Positions 22,521 through 30,760 of a stretch of DNA of 64,000 nt are shown here, piece after piece. The notes beneath the pieces are model-generated. The model had not been told where the DNA came from. It did no database searches and saw only the letters and a list, made by a program, of their open reading frames with translations. Source of the stretch: JBIQKZ01 sp044464765 (GTDB lineage: Bacteria > Pseudomonadota > Gammaproteobacteria > Burkholderiales > Burkholderiaceae_B); assembly GCA_044464765.1 (NCBI GenBank), contig JBIQKZ010000003.1, positions 186,001-250,000 of the forward strand. The letters are read 5' to 3'. The first letter of the stretch is position 1; each line of letters begins with the position of its first letter. Made by a program: the position numbers and the translations under genes.

Positions 22521-23148
22521 CTTAATTATTCACACTGCGCCGCAAGGATCGCATGAGTGGAAAGAATCCAGACGAGGAGTTATCACCGGCAGCCGCTTCA
22601 AGGACTGCCGGGATCGCCTCAAAAGCGGCGCGCCATCCAAGAAATGCGTCGACTACGCCATGGATGTAGCCCGCGAGCGTGAAGGCGGCGAGCCTATGGC
22701 CGTCTTCGTCAACGGGCCGATGCGTCTGGGTTCCGAGCAAGAGCCGTTCGGACGCGCGGTGTATGAGCGCAAGACCGGCCACATTGTCGAAGAGGCCGGG
22801 TTCATCACCACCCATGATCGGTTGTTTGGCGTCAGCGTAGACGGCCTAGTGGGCGAGGACGGCATCATCGAAATCAAGACCATGGTGTCGAGCGACACGC
22901 TCTTTACCGCATTCGTGGACGGCGACATTTCCAGCTACATAGACCAGTGCAACGGCGCCATGTGGCTGCTGGGCCGCAAGTGGGTCGACTTAATTTTATG
23001 GGTGCACGACCTGGGCCGCATGAAGATCATCCGCATTGACCGTGACGACGACGAAATCGAGGCGCTTGAATCTGACCTGATGGAGTTTGAGCGCTCGGTT
23101 ACCAAATACCAACAGGCGCTACATCTGGCGCTCAAGGAGGCCGCATGA
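22504..23148 (+). CDS. YqaJ-type phage exonuclease
   Basis: A 214-residue protein with the YqaJ (lambda Exo-like) motifs: SRRGVITGSRF near 22-32, VSVDGLVGEDGIIEIKT near 116-132 (Asp and Glu-x-Lys of the nuclease core) and YIDQCNGAMWLLGRKWVDL near 148-166. It digests one strand from double-strand ends to expose DNA for ERF. It overlaps HNH gene 2 by 17 bases. Confidence 0.85.
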   Translation: MPNESDLIIHTAPQGSHEWKESRRGVITGSRFKDCRDRLKSGAPSKKCVDYAMDVAREREGGEPMAVFVNGPMRLGSEQEPFGRAVYERKTGHIVEEAGFITTHDRLFGVSVDGLVGEDGIIEIKTMVSSDTLFTAFVDGDISSYIDQCNGAMWLLGRKWVDLILWVHDLGRMKIIRIDRDDDEIEALESDLMEFERSVTKYQQALHLALKEAA

Positions 23149-23348
23149 GCGAAACCGTCGAGCTCTACCAGTCCATGAAGGACCACAAGAAGCGCCTCAG
23201 AGCAAAGTATGGCGTGAACTGCCCTCAGTGCGCCATCAAGCGCCCGAAGGCCCACCCTTCCATTCTCTTACCGCAGCAACGTTGCCGGGTCGACGGATAC
23301 CGCGACCCCCGGCCGGAGCTCACCGATCAACAATATCAGGACGTATAG
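23145..23348 (+). CDS. Small zinc-ribbon-like phage protein
   Basis: A 67-residue protein with CPQC near 26-29 and a further Cys near 47. It is coupled to the exonuclease by ATGA. It is basic. Possibly a DNA-associated helper of the recombination module, but this is inference. Confidence 0.6.
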   Translation: MSETVELYQSMKDHKKRLRAKYGVNCPQCAIKRPKAHPSILLPQQRCRVDGYRDPRPELTDQQYQDV

Positions 23349-23359
23349 GAGGCGTCGTA

Positions 23360-23815
23360 ATGGATGCATGGAAAGAGCGATTCTGGTCAAAGGTTGACCG
23401 CTCCGGCCCAGACGAGTGCTGGGAATGGATGGGTAGCCGGCACCTAAAGGGATATGGCGAATTTCGCTCGCCCCCAGGAATCACAAAAATCGCGCATCGC
23501 GTGGCGTTTCTCATTCATCACGGCCACCTGCCAAAAGACATGCTGATTTGCCACAAATGCGATAACCCTCCTTGCTGCAACCCTCATCATCTTTTTGCGG
23601 GAACGCCAAAGCAGAACTCGCAAGACATGGTACGTAAAGGCCGGTCTCCTCATGGAGAGAGGCAGGGCCACACGAAGCTTACCGCTCGCGAAGTCCGAGC
23701 CATCCGCATGCTCAACAAAAAGGCTGTCAAGCAAAAAGACCTAGCGGAGGCATTCAATATTCCGCAGCAGACTATGAGCGCAATTATCAACCACAAAAAC
23801 TGGAAATACGTATGA
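23360..23815 (+). CDS. HNH endonuclease-like protein 3
   Basis: A 151-residue protein with a clear HNH core: HRVAFLIHHGHLPKDMLICHKCDNPPCCNPHHLFAGT (about 45-81) has the two His pairs and the Asn. A C-terminal helix-turn-helix (LTAREVRAIRMLN, about 106-118) would add DNA specificity. The start ATG 23360 has AGGAGG. It separates the exonuclease cluster from SSB. This is a homing endonuclease type. Confidence 0.85.
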   Translation: MDAWKERFWSKVDRSGPDECWEWMGSRHLKGYGEFRSPPGITKIAHRVAFLIHHGHLPKDMLICHKCDNPPCCNPHHLFAGTPKQNSQDMVRKGRSPHGERQGHTKLTAREVRAIRMLNKKAVKQKDLAEAFNIPQQTMSAIINHKNWKYV

Positions 23816-24258
23816 GCAACGACCTTAATCGATGCGAATTCATTGGGCGTCTCGGTAGAGACCCGGAATCACGCTTTAGCCCCGATGGAATGCAGATCGT
23901 CAGCTTCAGTATCGCTGTGGGACGCAAGTACAAGGATAAAGAGGAAACCGAATGGGTGAACATCGTCGCCTTTGGGAAATTGGCTGAAATCTGTGCGAAA
24001 TACCTGTCAAAAGGCAAACAGATTTATGTGGCAGGCCGCATGAATACGCAGAAGTATCAAGACAAGGAGACCGGGCAAGACCGCTATTCAACACGCATCG
24101 TCGCCGACCAAATGCAGATGCTTGGCGGCCGCGATGACGACGGTCAGAGGCAAGCGCCGCCGCAGCGAAACGCACAGCAGCATCGAGACAGACCGGCGGC
24201 ACCAGCCGCCAATCCCGCCGCGAACCTTGCGGACATGGACGATTCAATCCCGTTTTAG
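23812..24258 (+). CDS. ssb: Single-stranded DNA-binding protein
   Basis: A 148-residue OB-fold SSB: MSNDLNRCEFIGRLGRDPES at the start, then TEWVNIVAFGKLAEICAKYL, and the acidic tip DMDDSIPF that binds partner proteins. The phage copy probably coats single strands during recombination and replication. It overlaps HNH gene 3 by four bases. Confidence 0.93.
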   Translation: MSNDLNRCEFIGRLGRDPESRFSPDGMQIVSFSIAVGRKYKDKEETEWVNIVAFGKLAEICAKYLSKGKQIYVAGRMNTQKYQDKETGQDRYSTRIVADQMQMLGGRDDDGQRQAPPQRNAQQHRDRPAAPAANPAANLADMDDSIPF

Positions 24259-24267
24259 GAGATAGTC

Positions 24268-24771
24268 ATGGGCGCAACGAAGCGCTGTTTTAAGTGCCTC
24301 TCTGAAAAGCCGCTATCGGATTTTTACAAACACTCTCAGATGAGTGATGGCAGGCTCAATAAGTGCAAGGAATGCACAAAAGCAGACGTTACGAAAAATC
24401 GACTAGACAAACTAGAGCATTACCGATCGTTCGACCGTCAGAGGGCATCCAATCCAGAGCGCGTTGCGGCTCGCAAAGCCTACGAGAAAACACCCGAAGG
24501 CAAAGCGGCAGTCGCCAGAGCTAATCAGAAATACAGGTCCAGAAACCCCCGCAAAGATAAAGCCCGAGCCGCAGTCGCAAGGGCAATCAAGAGCGGAAAG
24601 CTAAAGCGACAGCCTTGCTTTATCTGCGGTGAAAGCGCTCATGCCCATCATCCAGACTATGACCGCGAGCTCGACGTTACGTGGCTGTGCCCTGAGCATC
24701 ATAAAGCAGCGCATCGAGCCGCCGCTGAGATTCTTCACGCAGCCGGTAGGCGCGAAACCCTGCATTTCTAA
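24268..24771 (+). CDS. HNH-type endonuclease-like zinc protein 4
   Basis: A 167-residue protein with the same layout as the gene at 18247: N-terminal zinc motif KRCFKCLSEKPLSDFYKHS ... CKEC (about 5-39), then a basic helical linker with EHYRSFDRQRASNPERVAAR and C-terminal QPCFICGESAHAHHPDY ... WLCPEHH (about 113-150). Probably a paralogue. It sits just after ssb. Confidence 0.7.
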   Translation: MGATKRCFKCLSEKPLSDFYKHSQMSDGRLNKCKECTKADVTKNRLDKLEHYRSFDRQRASNPERVAARKAYEKTPEGKAAVARANQKYRSRNPRKDKARAAVARAIKSGKLKRQPCFICGESAHAHHPDYDRELDVTWLCPEHHKAAHRAAAEILHAAGRRETLHF

Positions 24772-24799
24772 CCACCCCTCCCCCCCCACCACTCGGAGC

Positions 24800-24828
24800 C
24801 TCCCCGGTCAATAGCTGGGGAGGGATTG
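24800..24828 (+). other. Hairpin that covers a ribosome site
   Basis: CCTCCCC (about 24800-24806) pairs with GGGGAGG (about 24817-24823), and this GGGGAGG is the ribosome site of the gene at 24832. The stem could hold translation back until opened, for example by upstream ribosomes. Confidence 0.4.
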
Positions 24829-24831
24829 ACT

Positions 24832-24957
24832 ATGCGCATCGACAACGCACCCCTCACCCCTACCCCACTCACCTTCACCGACCGTATGCACCTAGCCGCA
24901 ATCGGCATCATGGCAGCTGTCGTGGTCGCGCTGATTGTTTGGGGGATGGTGGGATGA
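24832..24957 (+). CDS. Small single-span membrane protein
   Basis: A 41-residue protein with one membrane span (LAAIGIMAAVVVALIVWGM, about 21-39). ATG 24832 lies behind a hairpin that contains its ribosome site. It is coupled by ATGA to the next gene. Confidence 0.55.
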   Translation: MRIDNAPLTPTPLTFTDRMHLAAIGIMAAVVVALIVWGMVG

Positions 24958-25298
24958 CCTCACTTTCTAATCGCCTACGCGCCTCGCCGACGAGCGAAAT
25001 CATGCTTGAAGCAGCTGACTATATCGATGGCCTGCTTGCACAGCATCACCGTGATAGCGCGGAACTGCGCCGCCTTTGCGCGGCACGGGATGATGCACGT
25101 CGGGTGGCACGTGAGGCCGTTGCGGGGTTTGGCGCCTGTCACGAAAGGAACACGGCGTTGACGATAACAGTTTTGGAGCTTAGGGGAGCGCTGATCGAAA
25201 TGGTCGATGTAGCAGAGCGCGTTGACGGATGGCAGTCGTTCCCGCAAGAGCCAATCGATAAGGCCCGCGCCGCACTCACCCAACAGGAGCAATCATGA
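24954..25298 (+). CDS. Phage accessory protein, helical
   Basis: A 114-residue protein with long helices (SAELRRLCAARDDARRVAREA). ATGA overlaps at both ends place it in a tight chain of small genes. No family recognised. Confidence 0.58.
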   Translation: MTSLSNRLRASPTSEIMLEAADYIDGLLAQHHRDSAELRRLCAARDDARRVAREAVAGFGACHERNTALTITVLELRGALIEMVDVAERVDGWQSFPQEPIDKARAALTQQEQS

Positions 25299-25492
25299 GC
25301 AACCAACAAAGCATCCACGGCATTCTGATGGTCGCCCTGCAGGAAATCCGAGCACAACACGGGTTTGCCGCGCACACGATTAGGGCCGAGTGGTTAGGCA
25401 CCATTGACCGCCCTTCCATTGCGGTTACTCATATTGACGTTGAGGGGAGTGCCAACGCCACACGCGCACAGGAGCATACCAATGTTGACTGA
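25295..25492 (+). CDS. Small phage accessory protein
   Basis: A 65-residue protein with an N-terminal helical segment (IHGILMVALQEIRAQHGF) and an AGGAG ribosome site. Unknown function. Confidence 0.55.
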   Translation: MSNQQSIHGILMVALQEIRAQHGFAAHTIRAEWLGTIDRPSIAVTHIDVEGSANATRAQEHTNVD

Positions 25493-25706
25493 AAAGATGG
25501 CAGCCGAGATACCGCAATTGGCACGCGGCATAGTCTGGTGCACCATCTGCGAGCGCTCACAACGGGTGAATTCGTCTGCAGCGCTATCCCAAGGATGGCC
25601 GAAATGCTGCGGCTACACGATGACCGTAGACAGCCCGGAAGAGCGGGCCGCGCTTGATCACATGCAGCAGCTATTTTGCGGCCCAAGTGCGGAGGTTACC
25701 CAATGA
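25482..25706 (+). CDS. Small zinc-ribbon-like phage protein
   Basis: A 74-residue protein. CTIC at about 20-23 and CC near 42-43 suggest a zinc site. The ribosome site AGGAG lies before ATG 25482. It overlaps the previous gene by 11 bases. Confidence 0.58.
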   Translation: MLTEKMAAEIPQLARGIVWCTICERSQRVNSSAALSQGWPKCCGYTMTVDSPEERAALDHMQQLFCGPSAEVTQ

Positions 25707-26029
25707 ACAACGAACAACAACGCGCCGCGTTTGAGGCGTGGTATGGCGAATACTTGCAGAAGGTCAGCGCAGATTCGGGTGGCTACCAGTGGCCTGCAAC
25801 ACGGAGGGCTTGGGACGCATGGAAAGCAGGCCGAGCCGCCCTGCAATCGCAGGATCGGGAGGATGCCGAGCGGTGGAGAGCCATGAAAGAGCGATCCGTT
25901 GTGACATTTATGAATGACTCTGGGCGAAAGCTGATGATCGCCACTGTAGAGATCTGCGAATTCCCGAAGCCGCTAACTATGGATGGGTTCATCGACCAAG
26001 CCCGCCGCATTGAGGGGGAAGAGAAATGA
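25703..26029 (+). CDS. Phage accessory protein
   Basis: A 108-residue protein with an aromatic-rich first half (AAFEAWYGEYLQ, AWDAWKAGRAA) typical of phage accessory Ea-type proteins. GGAGG ribosome site. Role unknown. Confidence 0.6.
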   Translation: MNNEQQRAAFEAWYGEYLQKVSADSGGYQWPATRRAWDAWKAGRAALQSQDREDAERWRAMKERSVVTFMNDSGRKLMIATVEICEFPKPLTMDGFIDQARRIEGEEK

Positions 26030-26211
26030 CCCGATACCAAGCCTGCCGAGCTATAGGTCTTGATCCAATCGGAGCGGGCCTCGTCGCCTTTATTCACGCG
26101 ATATGTGGTGCGCCGGAAGGAAAGATCGCCGTCCTTCACATGATGATTACATACGACCCTGAGCAGCCCTACCAAAGGGGCATGAGGTTCGTCCTAGAGG
26201 AAACCAAATGA
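26026..26211 (+). CDS. Small phage accessory protein
   Basis: A 61-residue protein coupled by ATGA on both sides. It has a short hydrophobic stretch near IGAGLVAFIHAICG but no clear span. Unknown function. Confidence 0.55.
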   Translation: MTRYQACRAIGLDPIGAGLVAFIHAICGAPEGKIAVLHMMITYDPEQPYQRGMRFVLEETK

Positions 26212-27761
26212 ACACTCACGACAAAATTGAACTACCACCACACGACGCTACCGCTAATCTCGGTGGTTCGCCTCCTGTAAGGCTTTATTCAGAAGCTAAA
26301 GTCCGAGCCGCCATCGAAGCCGACCGCAAGCGCACCACGGGGAGTGCTAAGGAAAGGTTCTACGCTGCAAGCGGTGAGCAAGAGCAAGACCCCATCGAGC
26401 GCCTGCGCTTCTATTGCTCGATTGCAATGTCCGGGCAAGACTGGATTGACGTAGAGCCGTTCTTCGATGCTGTGACCGCTGACCGCCAGCGCGGGGGTGA
26501 GCCTGTAGCTATGCGCTGCCGTGACGCAAAGACCAAGCAATGGAGCGGCTACCTTCACTACGATAACGAGGCGCATGAATCTCTCGTAGAGGAGGGCTTC
26601 GTTGTTCAGGTGTTGTATGCCGGTCGTTGCGTAGCGCCCACGAGCGACAAACCTGCTTGTGGAGCACAAAACGTAGATCAGGCTACACAAATTACTGAGC
26701 TGAACATCAACTACAAACAACTGTATGAGCAGATGTGTGATCGTTGTGGCTATCTTGATGAAGAACTTGCCAAGTATACGGAGCGGACCGCCGCCCCAGT
26801 TGTCAAGGAATCCTTGACAGTTGCCGAGCCGGTGAAGTCAGAATGTCCGTCATGTGGCATCGATCTCGTTAAAGATTCTTGCGCCAGTGTATTCATTGGT
26901 TGCGCGATGATGGGTGTTGCTCAAAACGGCGAAGAATCGACTGAAACCAGCGTAGATACTGATAGTGATGGTGTTGCTCAAGCCGCAGCGGTAACGGAAT
27001 CTGACTACCAAAACCTTATCGACTGCGAAGGTATCGAACTAGAAAGCAGCAAGCCATTCCGATTCGCTTGCTGTGATTGCGGCCTGGTCCATGATGTTGT
27101 GATCGTATCCGAGGACGAGCGGCCAGTAGGGTTCTCAGTGAAGCGCAACCACACCGCAACGGAGGAACGCCGCAAGGAGATTCAGCCGTTGACGGCGCGT
27201 AGCGACCTATTCAGAGGCGATAACGCCGAGCCCGTTACCGCACAGCCTGCCGCGAGCGCGGAGCCGGTGGCATGGATGCACGACGAACCCGGTCGCGTAG
27301 ATGTAATCCATACGGCTGTCAAAAAGCTACTGCACGACTCGCATGAAGCTGCCGGATATTTGCATCGCCCGCTAGATAAATCCGGGCGATACACGATCCC
27401 GCTCTACGCCGCCCCCGTTGCCGCACAGCCGAGCGTGCCGGAAGGGTGGAAGCTCGTTCCGATAGATCCAACGAAGGAAATGTTGCTCCAAGTGGAGACG
27501 CCTTCCGAATATAAGTTTGAAGTGTCGGCCGGAACTGAGAACGCACCCGTAGATTCGGAAACGGCAGCCGAAATTTACTGCGCCATGCTCGCAGCCGCCC
27601 CCACCCCACCAGCGGCCGGGCAGACTTGGTGCCCTGGCGGTCTGAAGCCTTCCGATTTCCCTGCGCTGCCCGAATGTTGCGATGCCGGGCCACGGTGCGG
27701 AAATCCTGTGTGCGAGCAAGATCCAGCAGACAGGCAGGCACAACAGGAGCGCCAGTCATGA
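26208..27761 (+). CDS. Large mosaic phage protein (Ea22-like modules)
   Basis: A 517-residue protein built of several cassettes: an N-terminal helical part, then GGEPVAMRCRDA, a Cys-rich central section with CDRCG, CPSCG and CCDCG (about 180-290), and a C-terminal part with AEPVAWMHDEPG, YTIPLYAAPV and VPEGWKLVPIDPT. The last motifs recur in many phage accessory proteins. The central section is less GC-rich than its flanks, which suggests recombination of modules. Three CxxC pairs may bind zinc. No enzymatic motif seen. Confidence 0.62.
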   Translation: MNTHDKIELPPHDATANLGGSPPVRLYSEAKVRAAIEADRKRTTGSAKERFYAASGEQEQDPIERLRFYCSIAMSGQDWIDVEPFFDAVTADRQRGGEPVAMRCRDAKTKQWSGYLHYDNEAHESLVEEGFVVQVLYAGRCVAPTSDKPACGAQNVDQATQITELNINYKQLYEQMCDRCGYLDEELAKYTERTAAPVVKESLTVAEPVKSECPSCGIDLVKDSCASVFIGCAMMGVAQNGEESTETSVDTDSDGVAQAAAVTESDYQNLIDCEGIELESSKPFRFACCDCGLVHDVVIVSEDERPVGFSVKRNHTATEERRKEIQPLTARSDLFRGDNAEPVTAQPAASAEPVAWMHDEPGRVDVIHTAVKKLLHDSHEAAGYLHRPLDKSGRYTIPLYAAPVAAQPSVPEGWKLVPIDPTKEMLLQVETPSEYKFEVSAGTENAPVDSETAAEIYCAMLAAAPTPPAAGQTWCPGGLKPSDFPALPECCDAGPRCGNPVCEQDPADRQAQQERQS

Positions 27762-27865
27762 CCCGCTACGCCCTAATCAACGGCCAGCTAGTCGCCATAA
27801 CCATAATCAACGGCAAGCGCGTGCTGGCGAATCCCGTTGAGCAAACGTTTAAGGAGCCGCAATGA
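27758..27865 (+). CDS. Tiny phage protein
   Basis: A 35-residue frame coupled on both sides by four-base overlaps (ATGA at 27758 and 27862). No ribosome site of its own is needed. Unknown function. Confidence 0.45.
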   Translation: MTRYALINGQLVAITIINGKRVLANPVEQTFKEPQ

Positions 27866-27960
27866 CCGCTACCGCATTCTTCATGGGCCTGATCCTGGGC
27901 TTTCTGGCATTCCCCACGGCGCTGTGGATACAGCACTGGTTGCGTGGGCGAACTGAGTAA
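27862..27960 (+). CDS. Tiny membrane peptide
   Basis: A 32-residue peptide with one hydrophobic span (TAFFMGLILGFLAFPTALW, about 4-22) and a basic tail. It has AAGGAG upstream and is coupled to the previous frame. Role unknown. Confidence 0.5.
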   Translation: MTATAFFMGLILGFLAFPTALWIQHWLRGRTE

Positions 27961-27975
27961 TTTAAAGGAGGACGC

Positions 27976-28215
27976 ATGTTAACCATCGAACGACACGAAT
28001 TGCAGTCTATGCTTGTCGAGGCGGCCCGCATAGGCGCCAATCACGCAATCGAGGGCATGGTGTGCTATCACTTGAAAGACGCCGCCGCACGTCTTGGCGT
28101 GAGCTACAACACGCTACAAAAGCGAATAGCCGAGGGGAAGCTGCGTGTGATCGACGGCAGGATTACCGGGGAAGAGTTGCGCCGGTATCTAACCGAGCAT
28201 CGCCGCGATGCTTGA
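27976..28215 (+). CDS. Excisionase-like DNA-binding protein
   Basis: A 79-residue protein with a MerR/Xis-type helix-turn-helix: YHLKDAAARLGVSYNTLQK near 30-48 and a wing (LRVIDGRITGEELRR). Ribosome site AAAGGAGGACGC. It overlaps the convergent integrase gene by 27 bases at the 3' ends. The position beside the integrase supports an excisionase. Confidence 0.7.
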   Translation: MLTIERHELQSMLVEAARIGANHAIEGMVCYHLKDAAARLGVSYNTLQKRIAEGKLRVIDGRITGEELRRYLTEHRRDA

Positions 28216-29172
28216 CGCCTCTGGATTGTAATAAGTGAGCGCCTGCCGAGTCTCAGACCAGCCGAAAATCTTACAGAGCGTCAGCACATCGACCTTTCTC
28301 GATAGCATGGTGGCCGCAGTATGGCGGCTGTCGTGGAACGTGAAGCCTTCAAGCCCTGCCCTAGACCGATACTTACGAAACAAAGCGTCTAGGCTTGCTG
28401 ACTTGAGTCCGAACACCAATTCATCATCCCACCCCCGCATCTGCTCAAGGAGCCGCACGGCCTTTGTGGACAGCGGTACGTCTCGCGGGTTGCCGTTCTT
28501 TGTGATCGGTAAATGGCAGTGCTGATCGTACACACAATCCCATGTCAGCCCGCACAACTCCCCCGCCCTCATTCCAGTACGCAGCGCAACGAGAAAGCAC
28601 ACGCCGACTGAATGGCTTGTGCTGGCTGCCCGCTTGCGCTTCGCGTACCCCATTTCCCTTAGCATTGCCTTTACTTCCCACCACGCTATCGTGCGCTCTC
28701 TGTGGCGCTGCTGTGGCGGCTTCTTTATATCTGAGCAGGGGTTGAACTGCATCCATCCCCATTCCTTCCTAGCCACTTCAAACATGGCCGAAAGAATAGA
28801 TAGTTCGCGCCTGACGGATGCAGGGCCTACTTTCTTGAGTCTGGAATCACGAAACAGCGCTATATCGCTTGGCGTTACCCGCCCTACTGGCTTATCTAGC
28901 GGCAGTAAGTAGCCCTCAAACGCAGCCAGTCGCACCTCTTCCCACCGCGCTCCCCGTTTTTGGGGGGTTACTTCTTCGGCGTACTTACGCATGGCTTGGC
29001 GAAGCGTGTGCAGTTCGCCCTGCGGCTTGCCCGCATCATCGCGCATTTGCGATTCACGCCTGTTGGCCCAGTCTACCGCTTCGCGTTTTGTCGGGAAGGT
29101 TTTGCTATCCCGCTGCCCGCGTATACTGATCTGTGCCCTGTAGCCCTTTGCTGTTTTTTGAATACTCGCCAT
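28189..29172 (-). CDS. int: Tyrosine-type integrase
   Basis: A 327-residue site-specific recombinase. The N-terminal arm-binding domain is at about 1-50, the core-binding domain at about 55-140, and the catalytic domain follows. Visible catalytic residues are Arg 202 (RTGMRAGE), Lys 225, His 280 and Arg 283 (HDSRH), Trp 305 and Tyr 314 or 315 (ALTYYNP). It lies next to tRNA-Leu, the likely attachment target. It catalyses prophage integration and, with the excisionase, excision. Confidence 0.93.
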   Translation of the reverse strand: MASIQKTAKGYRAQISIRGQRDSKTFPTKREAVDWANRRESQMRDDAGKPQGELHTLRQAMRKYAEEVTPQKRGARWEEVRLAAFEGYLLPLDKPVGRVTPSDIALFRDSRLKKVGPASVRRELSILSAMFEVARKEWGWMQFNPCSDIKKPPQQRHRERTIAWWEVKAMLREMGYAKRKRAASTSHSVGVCFLVALRTGMRAGELCGLTWDCVYDQHCHLPITKNGNPRDVPLSTKAVRLLEQMRGWDDELVFGLKSASLDALFRKYRSRAGLEGFTFHDSRHTAATMLSRKVDVLTLCKIFGWSETRQALTYYNPEASSIAAMLG

Positions 29173-29269
29173 TTTTGGGGAGTCGGGCGGGGAGAATTTG
29201 GGGAGGTTTACTTAGAATTTTTGATTCTAGGCAATCAACCGCTAACCATAAACCCGCGCCCTTCCTAGT

Positions 29270-29305
29270 AATTGATTGTTTTTGATTATATGGAATCAAT
29301 CAATT
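29270..29305. repeat. Inverted repeat next to the attachment region
   Basis: AATTGATTG (29270-29278) and CAATCAATT (29297-29305) are a perfect 9-bp inverted pair. Further CAATC/GATTG words lie nearby (29221-29238). They may be integrase arm sites or a terminator. Confidence 0.5.
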
Positions 29306-29314
29306 TAACATCAA

Positions 29315-29345
29315 TGGTGCGAACGGAGAGACTCGAACTCTCACA
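29315..29345. other. Likely prophage attachment core (tRNA 3' end)
   Basis: The integrase gene faces the 3' end of tRNA-Leu, the usual core site. The second copy should lie beyond the left edge of the window, so the repeat cannot be checked here. Confidence 0.5.
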
Positions 29346-29399
29346 CCTCTCGGCGCCAGAACCTAAATCTGGTGCGTCTACCAATTCCGCCACGTTCGC
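29315..29399 (-). tRNA. tRNA-Leu (anticodon UAG)
   Basis: A complete class II tRNA on the minus strand: acceptor stem GCGAACG with CGTTCGC (29393-29399 with 29319-29325), long variable arm, anticodon loop TTTAGGT with UAG, T-loop TTCGAGT, and encoded CCA (29315-29317). It reads CUA leucine codons and remains intact with the prophage inserted at its 3' end. Confidence 0.95.
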
Positions 29400-29418
29400 T
29401 AACTAAGGAAAGTCGGCT

Positions 29419-29447
29419 AGTGTAGCTTTTTTTTTTCGATGCAACAA
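29419..29447 (-). promoter_or_regulatory. Promoter of tRNA-Leu
   Basis: The minus strand has TTGTTG (29442-29447), a 17-base spacer containing ten A, and TACACT (29419-29424). The start would be about 13 bases upstream of the tRNA. Confidence 0.5.
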
Positions 29448-29504
29448 GCAAGATCCCCGCATCGCTTGCTAAAATCAATCGCTTGACCTTTTGCGAAAAC
29501 CATC

Positions 29505-30698
29505 ATGAATCCACGTCTTGGCGACCTGCAGCCCTATCCTTTTGAAAAACTGCGGCAACTCCTTTCACAGGCCAAGAGTCATCCAGCGCAACCCCAACCG
29601 ATCAACCTGTCCATAGGCGAGCCACGCCATCCGGCCGCGCCTTTGGTCGTCCAGGCCATGCAGGAAAGCATGGCCGGACTGGCCACCTATCCGCCAACGC
29701 GGGGCGACGGTCGCCTGCGCGGCGCCATTGCCGATTGGCTGGCGCGCCGCTACGGCATTGCCCGGCCCGATCCCGACACCCAGGTGCTGCCCGCGCTGGG
29801 ATCGCGCGAAGCCCTGTTCGCCTTCGCGCAAACCGTCATCGACCCATCGGCCGATGCCTTGGTCATCTGCCCCAATCCCTTCTATCAAATCTATGAGGGC
29901 GCCGCCCTGCTGGCCGGCGCCCGGCCATACTTTATCAACGCCCAGGAAAGTCTGGACTTTGGCTACGACTGGCATAGCGTGCCAGACGACGTCTGGCGCC
30001 GCACACAACTGCTGTTTGTCTGCTCGCCGGGCAATCCAGCCGGCAATGTATTCTCGCTGGACACCTGGCGCACCCTGTTCCAGTTATCCGACCAGTACGG
30101 CTTTGCCATCGCTGCCGACGAATGCTATTCGGAAATCTACCTGAACGAAGATCAGGCGCCGCTAGGCGCCCTGCAGGCCGCTGCGCAATTGGGCCGCACC
30201 GACTACCGCAAGCTGCTGTGCTTTTCCAGCTTGTCCAAGCGTTCCAACGTGCCTGGGATGCGCTCGGGCTTTGTGGCGGGCGACGCCCAACTGATCAAGC
30301 AATTCCTGCTTTATCGCACCTATCATGGAAGCGCGATGAGCGCCGTGGTCTCGCAGGCCAGCATCGCTGCCTGGAACGACGAAGCTCATGTCATCGAAAA
30401 CCGCCGGCAGTATCGGCGTAAGTTCGACGCGGTCAGCCCCATACTTCAATCTGTCATGGACGCGCCGCTGCCGCAGGCAGGGTTCTATTTATGGGCGCGC
30501 ACCCCGGGTTCCGATACCGATTTCGTACGTGATTTGCACGCCCAAAGTGGGGTGACGCTATTGCCGGGCAGTTTTCTGGCTCGCGACGCCCATGGGCGAA
30601 ATCCCGGTGCTGGGCGGGTGCGCATCGCCCTGGTCGCGCCTGAGGAGCAATGCGTCGAAGCAGCCCACCGCATCGCCGAATTCATCCGCCAATCTTGA
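29505..30698 (+). CDS. dapC: Succinyldiaminopimelate transaminase DapC
   Basis: A 397-residue fold-type I PLP aminotransferase. SIGEPRHPA at 36-44, CSPGNPAG at 173-180, and the PLP-binding Lys 245 in SSLSKRSNVPGMRSGF. It converts N-succinyl-2-amino-6-ketopimelate to the diamino form in lysine and peptidoglycan synthesis. dapD and dapE follow directly, which supports the DapC assignment within a family that is otherwise hard to tell apart. Confidence 0.9.
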   Translation: MNPRLGDLQPYPFEKLRQLLSQAKSHPAQPQPINLSIGEPRHPAAPLVVQAMQESMAGLATYPPTRGDGRLRGAIADWLARRYGIARPDPDTQVLPALGSREALFAFAQTVIDPSADALVICPNPFYQIYEGAALLAGARPYFINAQESLDFGYDWHSVPDDVWRRTQLLFVCSPGNPAGNVFSLDTWRTLFQLSDQYGFAIAADECYSEIYLNEDQAPLGALQAAAQLGRTDYRKLLCFSSLSKRSNVPGMRSGFVAGDAQLIKQFLLYRTYHGSAMSAVVSQASIAAWNDEAHVIENRRQYRRKFDAVSPILQSVMDAPLPQAGFYLWARTPGSDTDFVRDLHAQSGVTLLPGSFLARDAHGRNPGAGRVRIALVAPEEQCVEAAHRIAEFIRQS

Positions 30699-30760
30699 TT
30701 CCTTCACAGAAAACAGACATTCCATCCTCCCGTTTCTTACCACGCCAAACCACAAAGACG

